Assembly: GCF_024112395.2 (NCBI RefSeq)
Contig: NZ_CP078013.2
Location: 3,038,001 to 3,102,000 of the forward strand
Source of the DNA: Pseudomonas pergaminensis
GTDB lineage: Bacteria; Pseudomonadota; Gammaproteobacteria; Pseudomonadales; Pseudomonadaceae
Length of the DNA: 64,000 nt
Direction of reading: 5' to 3'
The translations under genes and the position numbers were made by a program. This document shows, piece after piece, positions 43,112 to 51,881 of this stretch. Every line of letters begins with the position of its first letter. Within the stretch, counting starts at the first letter, position 1. The notes below the pieces were generated by a model, which did no database searches, was not told the DNA's origin, and saw only the letters and a list, made by a program, of their open reading frames with translations.

Positions 43112-46100
43112 ATGAGCTTGGATAGCCATCCTGCCAAGGCCATGCCATCGAACAATACCGCCACGGGCAGCAACGCAAGCTCCTCGGCGGGAGCCGTCGC
43201 TGCACTAGCAGGTTATGACTATCAGCTCAATGTATCGGAGCTGGCGGCTCTTCGGCTGCTGCTGATTACTAAATCTGCCACGAGCCTGACTTTGGAACCT
43301 GCCAATGAAGAGGATCTGGAGGCTGATTTAGAACCCTTTGAACCGAGTCCGGTAGTCCCTAAGGCATCCTTGGCCAACGGGTACAAGTTGGTCATGCAGG
43401 TGAAGTTTTGTTCGGGTGATCCTTGGTCGGTTGCGGACTTCACCAGCCTGCTCAACCACGGTAAAAAACGACGGCCTGCCAAGCATCACCTTGATGATCC
43501 CGACACCCATTTCCTGCTGGTGACCAACGCAGACGCGACAGGTGTTACTCGCGATCTGCTCGTCTCGGATTTTGAGGAAAAACCCGATCCGGCTTCGTTT
43601 CCACCCTCACTCAGACAGACACTGACGAAGACCCCAGAGGGTCGTGTAGCCATCTGGGGAGGACTTACTAACGAGCTCATAGAGTTCAAGATCAGGGAGA
43701 TCCTGTCTGACTTGCTGCGCATTCCTCACTCTCGCCTGAAGGCGTGTCGTGAGAAGCTGAGGTCAGAGTCACTCCGTCGCATGCGTGGCACAGGCCCTGG
43801 GGTCTGGACTCGCGATGAACTACTGGCCATCGTACGTGAGCATGGTGGCTTTCTGGCGAGTGCGGCGGAGCTGGACGCGTTTGTCGAACCCTCTAATTTT
43901 GAGGCGATGCTGTCCCACTTTCGTAAGCAAGGCGCCATTGTCATTACCGGTCCTTCCGGGACGGGCAAGACACTTGCTGCACTTGCGCTGTGTGAGCGGG
44001 CCCGGTTAGCGGCGCCAGGCCTTGATGTCGTCACGGTGAATCCTGCCGAAGGTCCGTCAGTTACAAGACGCCTGGTCAATTCAGGTCCCACATTATTTTA
44101 CCTGGAGGACCCCTGGGGGCAGTACAGCCTCAGATCGGGTTCTGAGAGTTGGACGGAGCAATTGCCCAAGTTGCTACCTGGTGCACGCGCTGGCAACCAG
44201 TACGTGGTCACGTCACGTGCTGATGTAATGAGGGAGGCTGAGGCGGAGCGGGGTCTTAAACTATGGTCAATGGAACTCAATGCTGATCACTACAGCGACG
44301 GCCAACTGGCTAAAATCTATGAGAAACGCATGGCCGCGATCGCCACGCCCCTGCAGCCCAAAGCTCTGGAATTCAAGCGCGAAGTGCTCGCAGCCTTGGA
44401 GACACCACTGGAGCTGGATCTGTTTTTCACAAACCTCTCTGAAGGTCCTGAGGCCGGCGAGCCGGATTATGCTTTTCTAAGCCGCCTACTAGACCTAGCT
44501 CATCGCGATGCGGTCGAGGGTGTTGTCGTCAAGTACCTGAAAGCGGTAGACCAAATAGGGCTGTCGGCTGTGGTGTGGGGGCTGGTGGCGGCGCGTGGTC
44601 ATTTCGATCGAGAACAACTGAGTGCTGTCCTGCGCCGATTGCGCCGCATTGATCCTCCCTTGGGAGCGCAATTGGACGGTGCTGTTGATCGGATGATTGC
44701 AGCTCGACATTTACGCCAGCCCAACCGTAAGGTCACCTTCTCCCATACGAGCGTTCGCGCAGGCTTTGCGACGTTTCTCAAAAAAAACTGGTCCTGCAGT
44801 GAAAGCGCTCTCAATGCGCTTTTATCAGCCCTGGTTTCATTGACCGGCGACCAGCGTGACTGGGGATTGGAGACCGCTGCACGTGTCTTGAGTAAGGCGC
44901 TCAGTTTCAGTGAGGATCTGACGGACAGTTATGACGTGTTTGCAGTGGATCATGCCAGTCAAGTCGCGATTGATGAATGGCTTGATGAGTCGCTTTTCGA
45001 TCCTCGCTCTGAGCTTATGCCTCTGCTAGAGCTCGCTGCTGATATCGGATCCGTCGACTCCATCCCTTCAGAGGTTGCCCGCTGGATAACCAAGGGGCGA
45101 AGGAGAGGCGGGGGCTTCTTCATTGATGGTTGGGCGCCGCCAACGTTTAGCGACAAGTGGTACGACCGTGTGTGCGCCGATCCTCGCTCGGCGGTGATCG
45201 TGGAACGTTTCGTGCGCAAGTATTTGTCACAAGATTTCGGAGAGTACAGTCGGCACTTCGTGCCTCAGCTTGATCGGATTGCCCCTGGGTTGGCGCCGGC
45301 TTTTATCGAGGTGGCGCATACTCTAGTCGGTACCCCCTTCCATTCAAATGCTCATGTGATTGCCGCGGGAGCTATAAGGGACTTGCCGGGATACGAGGCC
45401 GTGTTAGTCGAAGCCTTGGCAGAGCTTGAGGCGTTACGGTTGCCAAACCCGCGAAATGTCAAAGAGTGGACAGCCATTGAAGACGGTGAGCACGACATTA
45501 CGTATGAGGAATGGTACTACTCTCGACCAGATGATGAAGGTGAGGCTTCACGCATTCTTGTTGCGACTTACGTTTCAACTAAGCGCTCCTCGGGATACTG
45601 GCAGCACCTTGCCAATCATCATCATGCCAAAAGCTTGGTCAACGAGTGGGCGCGCAACATTCAAGACTCTAGGCTTAAAACCGGTGAGGATGAGCTACTC
45701 AGCATTTTGAACATTGCCTTGGGCAGTAACAGTGAGGATCTCGCGTGGAGAGTTGCTCACAAGCGTTGGTACCCTTCGCTGGAAAAACCGTTGCTGGATC
45801 GAATGCTTTCCTTGCCTGAGGATGAAGACCTTCGCAATTCGCTCATGCTCTGTGCTTACACTGTCGCTCCCGCAGTCCTGGTTGAATGCTTCAAGGCACT
45901 CATGAGTTCACCGGTGGCCCTCATTCACCTTTTGGTGGACTTCAGCGTGGTGGTGAAGGAGGAGGAGGGCAGTCTTTTTGACCTGCGTTTTCTCCCTATT
46001 GAGGCCACGGAAATCCTGGGTGCTCTTTGTGCTACGGGCCCCTCACAAGGTGTTGGAGGTCCGGCGCTGTCTTTGCTGGAGTCTGCTGCGTCAGATTGTT

Positions 46101-47119
46101 CATTGACCGTTCTGGCTCGGATTGTGCCGATCATGATTGCGAGTGGCGGTGTGCCGACGAGTAACATCGAGCGCTGGCTGGATGAAAGCATAGAGGCTGC
46201 GAGCGCACTCGCAGCGGCGCAAGCGGCAATAGCAATAGACAGTGAGCCGCTCGTCTGGCGTGCCTTGAGTCATCGCCGTGCTGACGCCCGCTGTGCGGCA
46301 CTTGAATACCTGGCACCTAGGCTACCGGATCCGTTGCCCCTTCAGTTTCTCGATCTGAAGAGTGATCGAGGAAGCCGAGTGCGCCTTGCACTCGTTAACG
46401 AGTTGAGCAACCGACCACATGCAGACCATTTACCGGTCTTGATGGCAATGTCGAAAGATCGCTACTCAGAAGCTAATGCAGCCTATGACGAGCCAACCTT
46501 TTACCGGATTGCACGCGAGGCAGTGAATGCGCTTGAGGGGTACGGGGAGCTGTCTTATGAGCATGGAAGGCAGCTTATCGACTTGGCGAGAGCGACCGAA
46601 GATCGCACCTTGCGCCGTATTGCACTCACAACCGCTGCCAGCCTGTGTGAGGCCGAAATCCGCCAGCAGATTTGGGCCATATTGAAGAATAAGGACCTAC
46701 TGCCGTGGGCCCGTGCCGACGCCACAGAGGCATTGGCTTTGGCGCCTTTTGTTGAAGCAGACATTCTGAGTAAGATCACCCCCAAGCGGTTGATGAGTGT
46801 GTCTGCAACATTAGCTGCTTCACTCACGGCCTTGGTGAGCCGGCATTTTCCTGTCGCTGAGGCTGCCACCTTCCTTGAGCAGATTGGGAAGTCTCAGACA
46901 CACCGAGCCTTACTGCTGCTGGGCGTCTACGAGCTGGAAAGTCGTGATCTTGCAGTGGCTATGGGGCTTCTTGATCTACTGGATGATGGTCACCCGGCTC
47001 GAAAACTACTTGATGACGACGGCACACTCTTACCGTCTAACGTGCTCGATGACCTTGGCGATGTCAGAATTCGCAAGCGGGTAGGGGAGTGGCTGAAGGA
47101 TCGTATTGAGGAAAATTAG
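43112..47119 (+). CDS. STAND NTPase (nSTAND3-type) with N-terminal Cap4-like nuclease domain
   Basis: A 1335-residue protein with AGGA six bases before the ATG. Residues about 25-200 resemble the DUF4297/Cap4 dsDNA-nuclease domain: GAVAALAGYDYQ, an acidic EEDLEADLE, then QVK at 96-98, the PD-(D/E)xK catalytic half. A STAND NTPase follows, with Walker A GPSGTGKT at 280-287 and Walker B LFYLEDPWG at 328-336, the latter typical of nSTAND3. The rest (about 420-1335) is helical with weak HEAT/ARM-like repeats (RADARCAALEYLAPRLP, RGSRVRLALVNELSNRP), suited to sensing a target. This is the plan of antiphage Avs-like proteins: a phage protein binds the repeats, the protein oligomerises and the nuclease degrades DNA. 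That role is inferred from architecture and neighbours. Confidence 0.85.
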   Translation: MSLDSHPAKAMPSNNTATGSNASSSAGAVAALAGYDYQLNVSELAALRLLLITKSATSLTLEPANEEDLEADLEPFEPSPVVPKASLANGYKLVMQVKFCSGDPWSVADFTSLLNHGKKRRPAKHHLDDPDTHFLLVTNADATGVTRDLLVSDFEEKPDPASFPPSLRQTLTKTPEGRVAIWGGLTNELIEFKIREILSDLLRIPHSRLKACREKLRSESLRRMRGTGPGVWTRDELLAIVREHGGFLASAAELDAFVEPSNFEAMLSHFRKQGAIVITGPSGTGKTLAALALCERARLAAPGLDVVTVNPAEGPSVTRRLVNSGPTLFYLEDPWGQYSLRSGSESWTEQLPKLLPGARAGNQYVVTSRADVMREAEAERGLKLWSMELNADHYSDGQLAKIYEKRMAAIATPLQPKALEFKREVLAALETPLELDLFFTNLSEGPEAGEPDYAFLSRLLDLAHRDAVEGVVVKYLKAVDQIGLSAVVWGLVAARGHFDREQLSAVLRRLRRIDPPLGAQLDGAVDRMIAARHLRQPNRKVTFSHTSVRAGFATFLKKNWSCSESALNALLSALVSLTGDQRDWGLETAARVLSKALSFSEDLTDSYDVFAVDHASQVAIDEWLDESLFDPRSELMPLLELAADIGSVDSIPSEVARWITKGRRRGGGFFIDGWAPPTFSDKWYDRVCADPRSAVIVERFVRKYLSQDFGEYSRHFVPQLDRIAPGLAPAFIEVAHTLVGTPFHSNAHVIAAGAIRDLPGYEAVLVEALAELEALRLPNPRNVKEWTAIEDGEHDITYEEWYYSRPDDEGEASRILVATYVSTKRSSGYWQHLANHHHAKSLVNEWARNIQDSRLKTGEDELLSILNIALGSNSEDLAWRVAHKRWYPSLEKPLLDRMLSLPEDEDLRNSLMLCAYTVAPAVLVECFKALMSSPVALIHLLVDFSVVVKEEEGSLFDLRFLPIEATEILGALCATGPSQGVGGPALSLLESAASDCSLTVLARIVPIMIASGGVPTSNIERWLDESIEAASALAAAQAAIAIDSEPLVWRALSHRRADARCAALEYLAPRLPDPLPLQFLDLKSDRGSRVRLALVNELSNRPHADHLPVLMAMSKDRYSEANAAYDEPTFYRIAREAVNALEGYGELSYEHGRQLIDLARATEDRTLRRIALTTAASLCEAEIRQQIWAILKNKDLLPWARADATEALALAPFVEADILSKITPKRLMSVSATLAASLTALVSRHFPVAEAATFLEQIGKSQTHRALLLLGVYELESRDLAVAMGLLDLLDDGHPARKLLDDDGTLLPSNVLDDLGDVRIRKRVGEWLKDRIEEN

Positions 47120-47426
47120 TCTTACGTCAAATGTGTCGGGTGCTAGACCGCTCAGCGGTTCACTGAATCGATTTCTCCACCCGTTACAACCTTGATTACG
47201 ACGTTGCCTTGTCGATTTGCAACCAGTCACCAACGTGCTCGATAGCGAATCCATTTCCCGAACGATGAACCCCTAGGTGGGTAGGGTACAACTTGACTAT
47301 CGATTCGGTAATTTCCGCCCGGTCTGGGCTGATCGGAGCGGTACCATTGATAGGTTGGTGGATGAGAAGACACGGGTGCATCCAGTGCCTTACTATGCCC
47401 CAACTGACATAGCGTTTCTTCCATTC
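47120..47426. other. Gap between the STAND gene and the NERD-helicase gene
   Basis: No gene is evident. A short perfect inverted repeat, ACCGCT-C-AGCGGT, lies shortly after the STAND stop, but it has no T-run and is not a clear terminator. The end of the gap may belong to the next gene if translation starts at GTG 47277. Confidence 0.4.
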
Positions 47427-49805
47427 ATGGCCAAATTCTTTCCAGCACTCGATCATGCGGAATTCCGCAGCAAAGGCGAATTTACGCTTTTTCAGGAACT
47501 AGCGGCACTTGACGATGGGTTTGTCGTCATCCATTCGCTACCTTGGCTACGCGGCCGGACAAAGCGGGTGTACTCGCAGGATCTGCAGGACTACCTGCGA
47601 GTTTCCTTAGAGAGAAGGCACCTGTCTGGCGAGGTGGACTTCGTAATCTTACATGCGGAGCTGGGTATGCTTTGCATAGAGACGAAGTCAGGTTTGTATC
47701 AGCCGTCGGGCGTTCGATTCATTCACGAACGTCACGGTTATGAAATCGATCCTCTGAATCAGGTCAAGGACAACGCTTTCGTCCTCGTCGATATGTTGCA
47801 ATCGTGGCAGATGAAGTGCCCAGTCGGTTATGCAGTGCATTTTCCAGACTTCGATCTGGAGAGCTCGCAAATCGCCAGTGCATACGTGCCGCTCGACCGG
47901 CAGTTGCCCGACGGTATTCTAATCCTCCAAAAGCACCGTCAGGACATGCCTTCGCGCATCGTGCAATTGATGGCGCACTGGAAGTCCGCACTGAACTACG
48001 ACATCAAGGATAATTTCAGCCATGAAATCAAACAATTTCTCGACTCCGTCTGGCCGCGGGAATTACGGGACGGGGCTCTTGGCCGGAAAATTGTTGCGGA
48101 CAGCGAGTTGTGGCTTCAATTAGACAAAAAGCAGGCGAATCAGGTGGCATTGTGCGTAGACTCTGATCGAAGGTTGATCGCGGGATTTTCGGGCAGCGGC
48201 AAGACGTTGATAGCGCGTTCTCTTGCTGAGCAGTTTGTCGCTCGGGACCTCAAGGTACTGTTCCTTCTGAAGAACCGCCAGATTACGCATAAGGTGGCCG
48301 CTCAATTGAGCCAGTTTGGCCGGGCGGTGACTGTTCAAACCTTTCATTCCTACTGCGAGTCCCAGGGCAAGCGGAACAGGGAAAACAGCTCCGGCGAGCC
48401 CAACTATGACGAGCATCACCTAGCCCTGCATGGGTCGGTAGATCAACAGTACGCGGCGTTGATCGTCGATGAGGCCCAGGCGCTCAATGAGGCCGATCAC
48501 TTGGCGCTGCGCGACCATTTCGCCAACGCACGCAAGTTCGTTTTTGCTGATGAGCTCCAGGTCCTACCCGGGATCGAAAAAGGCAGTTCCTATCGATTTC
48601 TGGAGGATACCTATGGCGAGCGATTCTTCTATTTGGCAACGGTCTACCGGAATCCCGGAGGCATCACTCAGACGATGATGGAGATGCTACCGCCACGACA
48701 TGAGGTGAATTGCCCTCGGCCGATCTCCGTGGAGGACTTGTCCAGAAGCATTAGCTGGGATGTCTCCAAGACAATCCAGACCATGATGGCGAGCCTTGCT
48801 AAATCAGGTGTGATGAACGAGGACTTGATCGTGCTAAGTCAGTTCTCCTCGTCGCTTGATGAGATCAAAGTTCCACGCTCCACGATCTCGGCGTATCGCG
48901 GTATGGAGGCGCCAGTCGTCATCGTCGTAGCAGGCTTCGAAATGGATGACATCACATTGGCTTGCGCTCTCGGGCGAGCTACCACTCGTGCCTATATCAT
49001 CGTACCTATCGAACTGCTTGTGGGTCAGAGCAGCGTAAAATCAGATTTCCTGCGCAAAGGCTTGGAGAATATTGATCGAAAATCAGTGCTCGATCAGGAT
49101 GCCCGTGCTCCGGCCCCACGATTTATCGTTAACAGAATGCGAAAATACGCCGACTTGTACGGAAGACACGAAATCTTCGGCGAAGGATTTGTTTACGCAA
49201 GCCGATGGAGGCGGTGGGTATATGAAGGCGGCGGCAGGTGGAGCAATCGCGGAGTTCAGCTTTGGGGCTGGTGGATATCGCTATCGACAGGTCTTCCCAT
49301 AGCTGGAATCGACGTTGTGCGTAATGAACTGACAGAGGGCTATCTTAAGCCCTGCACCGAATGCAATACGATGACACCGCATAACATGTATGGCGCATGT
49401 CTGACTTGCCTCGTGGAGCCATTGGACGAGGCCAAGGTTTTTGAGGTCGCCCAGCAGGCGGTTGAATTGGGTACTGCGCGATCAATGAAACGCGGGCAAT
49501 CTTTAATCAAGGTGGCGGCACTGGTCGGCAATTTTGAATTTCCGCGCTCTAATGACCCTGTGTGTGGGATTACTGAAGTCCCTGTCCTATTCCTCGCCAC
49601 TACGATCGTCGAGTTTCGGATGCGCAACGAGGCGACCGTTGCCACCAAATCCCAAGTAGTACAATGGTTGCGGGAAGGGTTGGTACCCAGTGATTTAGAT
49701 GACTCCATCGAGAGCATTGCGGGCCGCGCGATAGGCAGTCTCTGTGGGCAGAAGCTCATGGTGAAGATTGAGGCCGGAAAGTACCGGCTTACCGATTCTC
49801 AATAG
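47427..49805 (+). CDS. NERD nuclease - SF1 helicase - zinc-ribbon fusion protein
   Basis: A 792-residue protein counted from ATG 47427; the frame is open to GTG 47277, but NERD proteins typically begin like MAKFFPALDHAEFRSKGEFT. Residues about 10-130 form a nuclease-related (NERD) domain with the restriction-fold residues GEVDFVILH, then IETKSG (E69, D71, E85, K87). The superfamily-1 helicase part has Walker A GFSGSGKT (253-260), Walker B VDEAQ (347-351), VYRNPGG and AYRGMEAPVVIVV. Two CxxC pairs (643/646, 658/661) form a zinc ribbon, followed by a winged-helix-like tail. NERD-helicase fusions occur in defence islands and may degrade foreign DNA. It is separated from the STAND gene by 307 bases, so a shared operon is possible but unproven. 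Confidence 0.85.
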   Translation: MAKFFPALDHAEFRSKGEFTLFQELAALDDGFVVIHSLPWLRGRTKRVYSQDLQDYLRVSLERRHLSGEVDFVILHAELGMLCIETKSGLYQPSGVRFIHERHGYEIDPLNQVKDNAFVLVDMLQSWQMKCPVGYAVHFPDFDLESSQIASAYVPLDRQLPDGILILQKHRQDMPSRIVQLMAHWKSALNYDIKDNFSHEIKQFLDSVWPRELRDGALGRKIVADSELWLQLDKKQANQVALCVDSDRRLIAGFSGSGKTLIARSLAEQFVARDLKVLFLLKNRQITHKVAAQLSQFGRAVTVQTFHSYCESQGKRNRENSSGEPNYDEHHLALHGSVDQQYAALIVDEAQALNEADHLALRDHFANARKFVFADELQVLPGIEKGSSYRFLEDTYGERFFYLATVYRNPGGITQTMMEMLPPRHEVNCPRPISVEDLSRSISWDVSKTIQTMMASLAKSGVMNEDLIVLSQFSSSLDEIKVPRSTISAYRGMEAPVVIVVAGFEMDDITLACALGRATTRAYIIVPIELLVGQSSVKSDFLRKGLENIDRKSVLDQDARAPAPRFIVNRMRKYADLYGRHEIFGEGFVYASRWRRWVYEGGGRWSNRGVQLWGWWISLSTGLPIAGIDVVRNELTEGYLKPCTECNTMTPHNMYGACLTCLVEPLDEAKVFEVAQQAVELGTARSMKRGQSLIKVAALVGNFEFPRSNDPVCGITEVPVLFLATTIVEFRMRNEATVATKSQVVQWLREGLVPSDLDDSIESIAGRAIGSLCGQKLMVKIEAGKYRLTDSQ

Positions 49806-50564
49806 CCTCGTAAAGGTGGGGGCATCCTTTTCAAACCATCCAAAGCATGCCCTCAGATGCGCCCCCAATGTACCAATCCACTGGAAGTGGATGGAGCTCC
49901 ATGGTTTGTGGAAAGGCAAAAATGATCAGATGAACAGCCTGCCCGACGACGCCTAGAGACTCTCAGGATCGCCAAAAAACATTTTGACTGGGCTCTAGAT
50001 CGGTATTTACAGCCTGAAAAAAACAAATTTTGCCCCCAGTTTTGCCCCCAATTGCACAGGGTGGGCGAGCGATCGCGAATGGCTATTTCTGACCCGGAGC
50101 GGGGTGGCCGTGACTGGCATTCAGTGCGCCTTTGTGTACTGGATGACCAACCCGAATCTGGAAAATTCTTGGTCGTTAGATGAGTCGATATCCTTAATCG
50201 GAGTTGTCCGGGCCGCCTTTCAGCACCTGTCCTGAAATTGGCAGCGTGAAATGCTCATGCTCTGCGAGATGTTGCAATGGCGCCGGTCGCCAGAGAGATC
50301 GATCCGCGTGTCCATCGACAACCGGAGCGTAATGCCAGGCGCCTGGCCACGGAAAGCGCTTAAGAAGCGGTTGTTCGGTATTGAAAGTGGCAGGCAACGT
50401 TGCGCATCGTGCTTCTGGTGGTGGGTCTCGATAATCCGGTCGGGCCCATAACTTCCCGCTTCAATTGGCCACTGAGTCGGCGGGCAGCGAAGGCGCTCAG
50501 GTTGCATGTTGAGGCGGGCGCCTTACCTTCGCTGTTCATGGACAGCTAAGCCTTTGGGCCAGGA
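49806..50564. other. 759-base stretch without a convincing gene
   Basis: Several short frames on both strands overlap each other and lack ribosome sites or recognisable motifs, so none is called. The notable sequence is a direct repeat of TTTTGCCCCCA separated by a few bases at about 50027-50050. The stretch looks like degraded accessory DNA between two unrelated modules. Confidence 0.4.
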
Positions 50565-50921
50565 TCAGTCATTAGGCAAGTGCAATTGCACTTCCATGGC
50601 GTCATGAAGGAGTCGGACGACCTCGATCACGTCGTCGCTTGCTACACGATAAAACACGATATGGCGTGGGCTTTTGACCGCCCCATGGGGCTGTTTGGCC
50701 TGCTGGCGTGAATAGATGAGGTGATAGCTGCGAAGGCCCGGTGCCAGCTCACCGCGTTCGTAGCTGCCAATGCGATAAGGCGTGTCGGCAATCGCTTGCA
50801 GCGCGGCGAGGATTAGCGCCTGATACCGCTGGCGTGCTTGATCGCCGAACTGCGTCTGGGAGAGCCTGAGGATGTCGACAATGTCGGCGCGCGCCGCGTT
50901 GGAAATCCGATACTGCGACAT
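50565..50921 (-). CDS. parE: ParE/RelE-family toxin of a type II toxin-antitoxin pair
   Basis: A 118-residue ParE-superfamily toxin. It opens MSQYRISNAARADIVDILRL, the usual N-terminal strand and helix, and ends RHIVFYRVASDDVIEVVRLL then HDAMEV, matching the family C-terminal strand with the conserved FYR and RLLH. Known ParE toxins poison DNA gyrase, while RelE relatives cut mRNA on the ribosome; the RLLH ending fits ParE better. It lies two bases downstream of the antitoxin gene on the same strand, as expected for coupled expression. A central insertion (RQQAKQPHGAVKSPR) makes it slightly longer than many homologues. Confidence 0.9.
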   Translation of the reverse strand: MSQYRISNAARADIVDILRLSQTQFGDQARQRYQALILAALQAIADTPYRIGSYERGELAPGLRSYHLIYSRQQAKQPHGAVKSPRHIVFYRVASDDVIEVVRLLHDAMEVQLHLPND

Positions 50922-50923
50922 GC

Positions 50924-51214
50924 TCAGTGTTTCTCGCGCGCGGGTAGGGTTGCCTCCAGGCTCAAGCCCTCGAGGTAGTGCTCCAGATCCCCTTCGTTCA
51001 ACCTAGTAAAGCGCCCTTGCTCAAGGTCCATGATGCCGATAGAGGTCGCCTGACGCAGGGCCTCAATTTTGGCGGTGTCTTCGGCGACGCGCTGTTCCAA
51101 TAGCCGCAAACCTTCTCGCATCACTTCGCTGGCATTCTGATAACGGCCGGACTGCACCAGGTCATGGATAACCTGTTCCTGGTGAGGGGTGAGTACAACG
51201 TTTCGCGTCGCCAT
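50924..51214 (-). CDS. parD: ParD-family antitoxin
   Basis: A 96-residue antitoxin with an N-terminal ribbon-helix-helix DNA-binding part (MATRNVVLTPHQEQVIHDLV, then QSGRYQNASEVMREGLRLLE), which is the ParD pattern, and a flexible C-terminal tail that wraps the toxin. The start at 51214 has GGAG nine bases upstream. It precedes the toxin, the normal order, and would repress its own promoter. The pair may stabilise the surrounding island. Confidence 0.92.
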   Translation of the reverse strand: MATRNVVLTPHQEQVIHDLVQSGRYQNASEVMREGLRLLEQRVAEDTAKIEALRQATSIGIMDLEQGRFTRLNEGDLEHYLEGLSLEATLPAREKH

Positions 51215-51415
51215 GATTAGCTCCAGCTCTGGACATACAGGTCCTTTCGACTATTGGCATATTATGCCATTTTACCTGCCAGCACATAGTTTGGGATTTG
51301 TATCTGACGGACTGTAAAGTGTGGGGCCATCCTATGCGCCGGACAGATGGCCCGGACTGTATGCGCACATAGTCCAAGCAAGGCTGTCGCATGCGGGACG
51401 TCGTGGACAGCTTAA

Positions 51416-51631
51416 TTAGTGCGGGCCTCGGGCCTTCAGTTTTGCAAAGCCTTGTTTGATGTGTCCGGCGTTCTCTCCAATCGTTTGTAGCGCGCCGCGG
51501 ACATTGTCGCCTGTGTCCGTCGTACCCTGGCGCTCAATCCATAACGTCAACTCCATCACTGCCGCTTCTAAGGCGAGCTGGTTTTGGTACAGACGCTCAA
51601 GGACATCAGGCAGTGAATATTCAGTGGGCAT
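51416..51631 (-). CDS. Small conserved hypothetical protein
   Basis: A 71-residue protein from ATG 51631, with GGAG nine bases upstream; the longer frame to 51739 is unsupported. The sequence (MPTEYSLPDVLERLYQNQLA, then LEAAVMELTLWIERQG, ending GHIKQGFAKLKARGPH) is a soluble two-helix protein, probably with a coiled-coil segment. I recall similar short proteins in other Pseudomonas but know no function. It is divergent from the OLD-like nuclease gene and 201 bases from the parD start. Confidence 0.6.
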   Translation of the reverse strand: MPTEYSLPDVLERLYQNQLALEAAVMELTLWIERQGTTDTGDNVRGALQTIGENAGHIKQGFAKLKARGPH

Positions 51632-51760
51632 CGTTTCGACTCCAATGAAGGAGCCGAAAGCGTAGCAGTGGGGGAGGCGGATGTCCTGAGCCACCCGTGA
51701 GTTAAGGGCATGAAACGGCTTAGAGTGAGGGGTCAGCATTCGCCAAAAGCTGCCGATGCG

Positions 51761-51787
51761 ACAGGCAGCAGACGGCCAAAAGCGGAC
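51761..51787. repeat. Intergenic repeat copy 1 (ACAGGCAG..CGGCCAAAAGCGGAC)
   Basis: A 27-base stretch with 24 bases identical to a second copy at 57568-57594. Similar text is scattered in many Pseudomonas intergenic regions; its role is unknown. It lies just upstream of the OLD-like gene. Confidence 0.5.
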
Positions 51788-51881
51788 TGCCGTTAAGAGT
51801 AGCCACGTCTACGTAGACGACGTGATGGCTTTTCGCTTACCTTCGTGCCCATTCGCGTTCGATCAACAAGGACAAACGGAC

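Noticed and set aside
49768..50507. Short frames 49768-49956, 50194-50397 and 50220-50507
   Set aside because: They overlap one another or the end of the helicase gene, lack ribosome sites and show no known motif.
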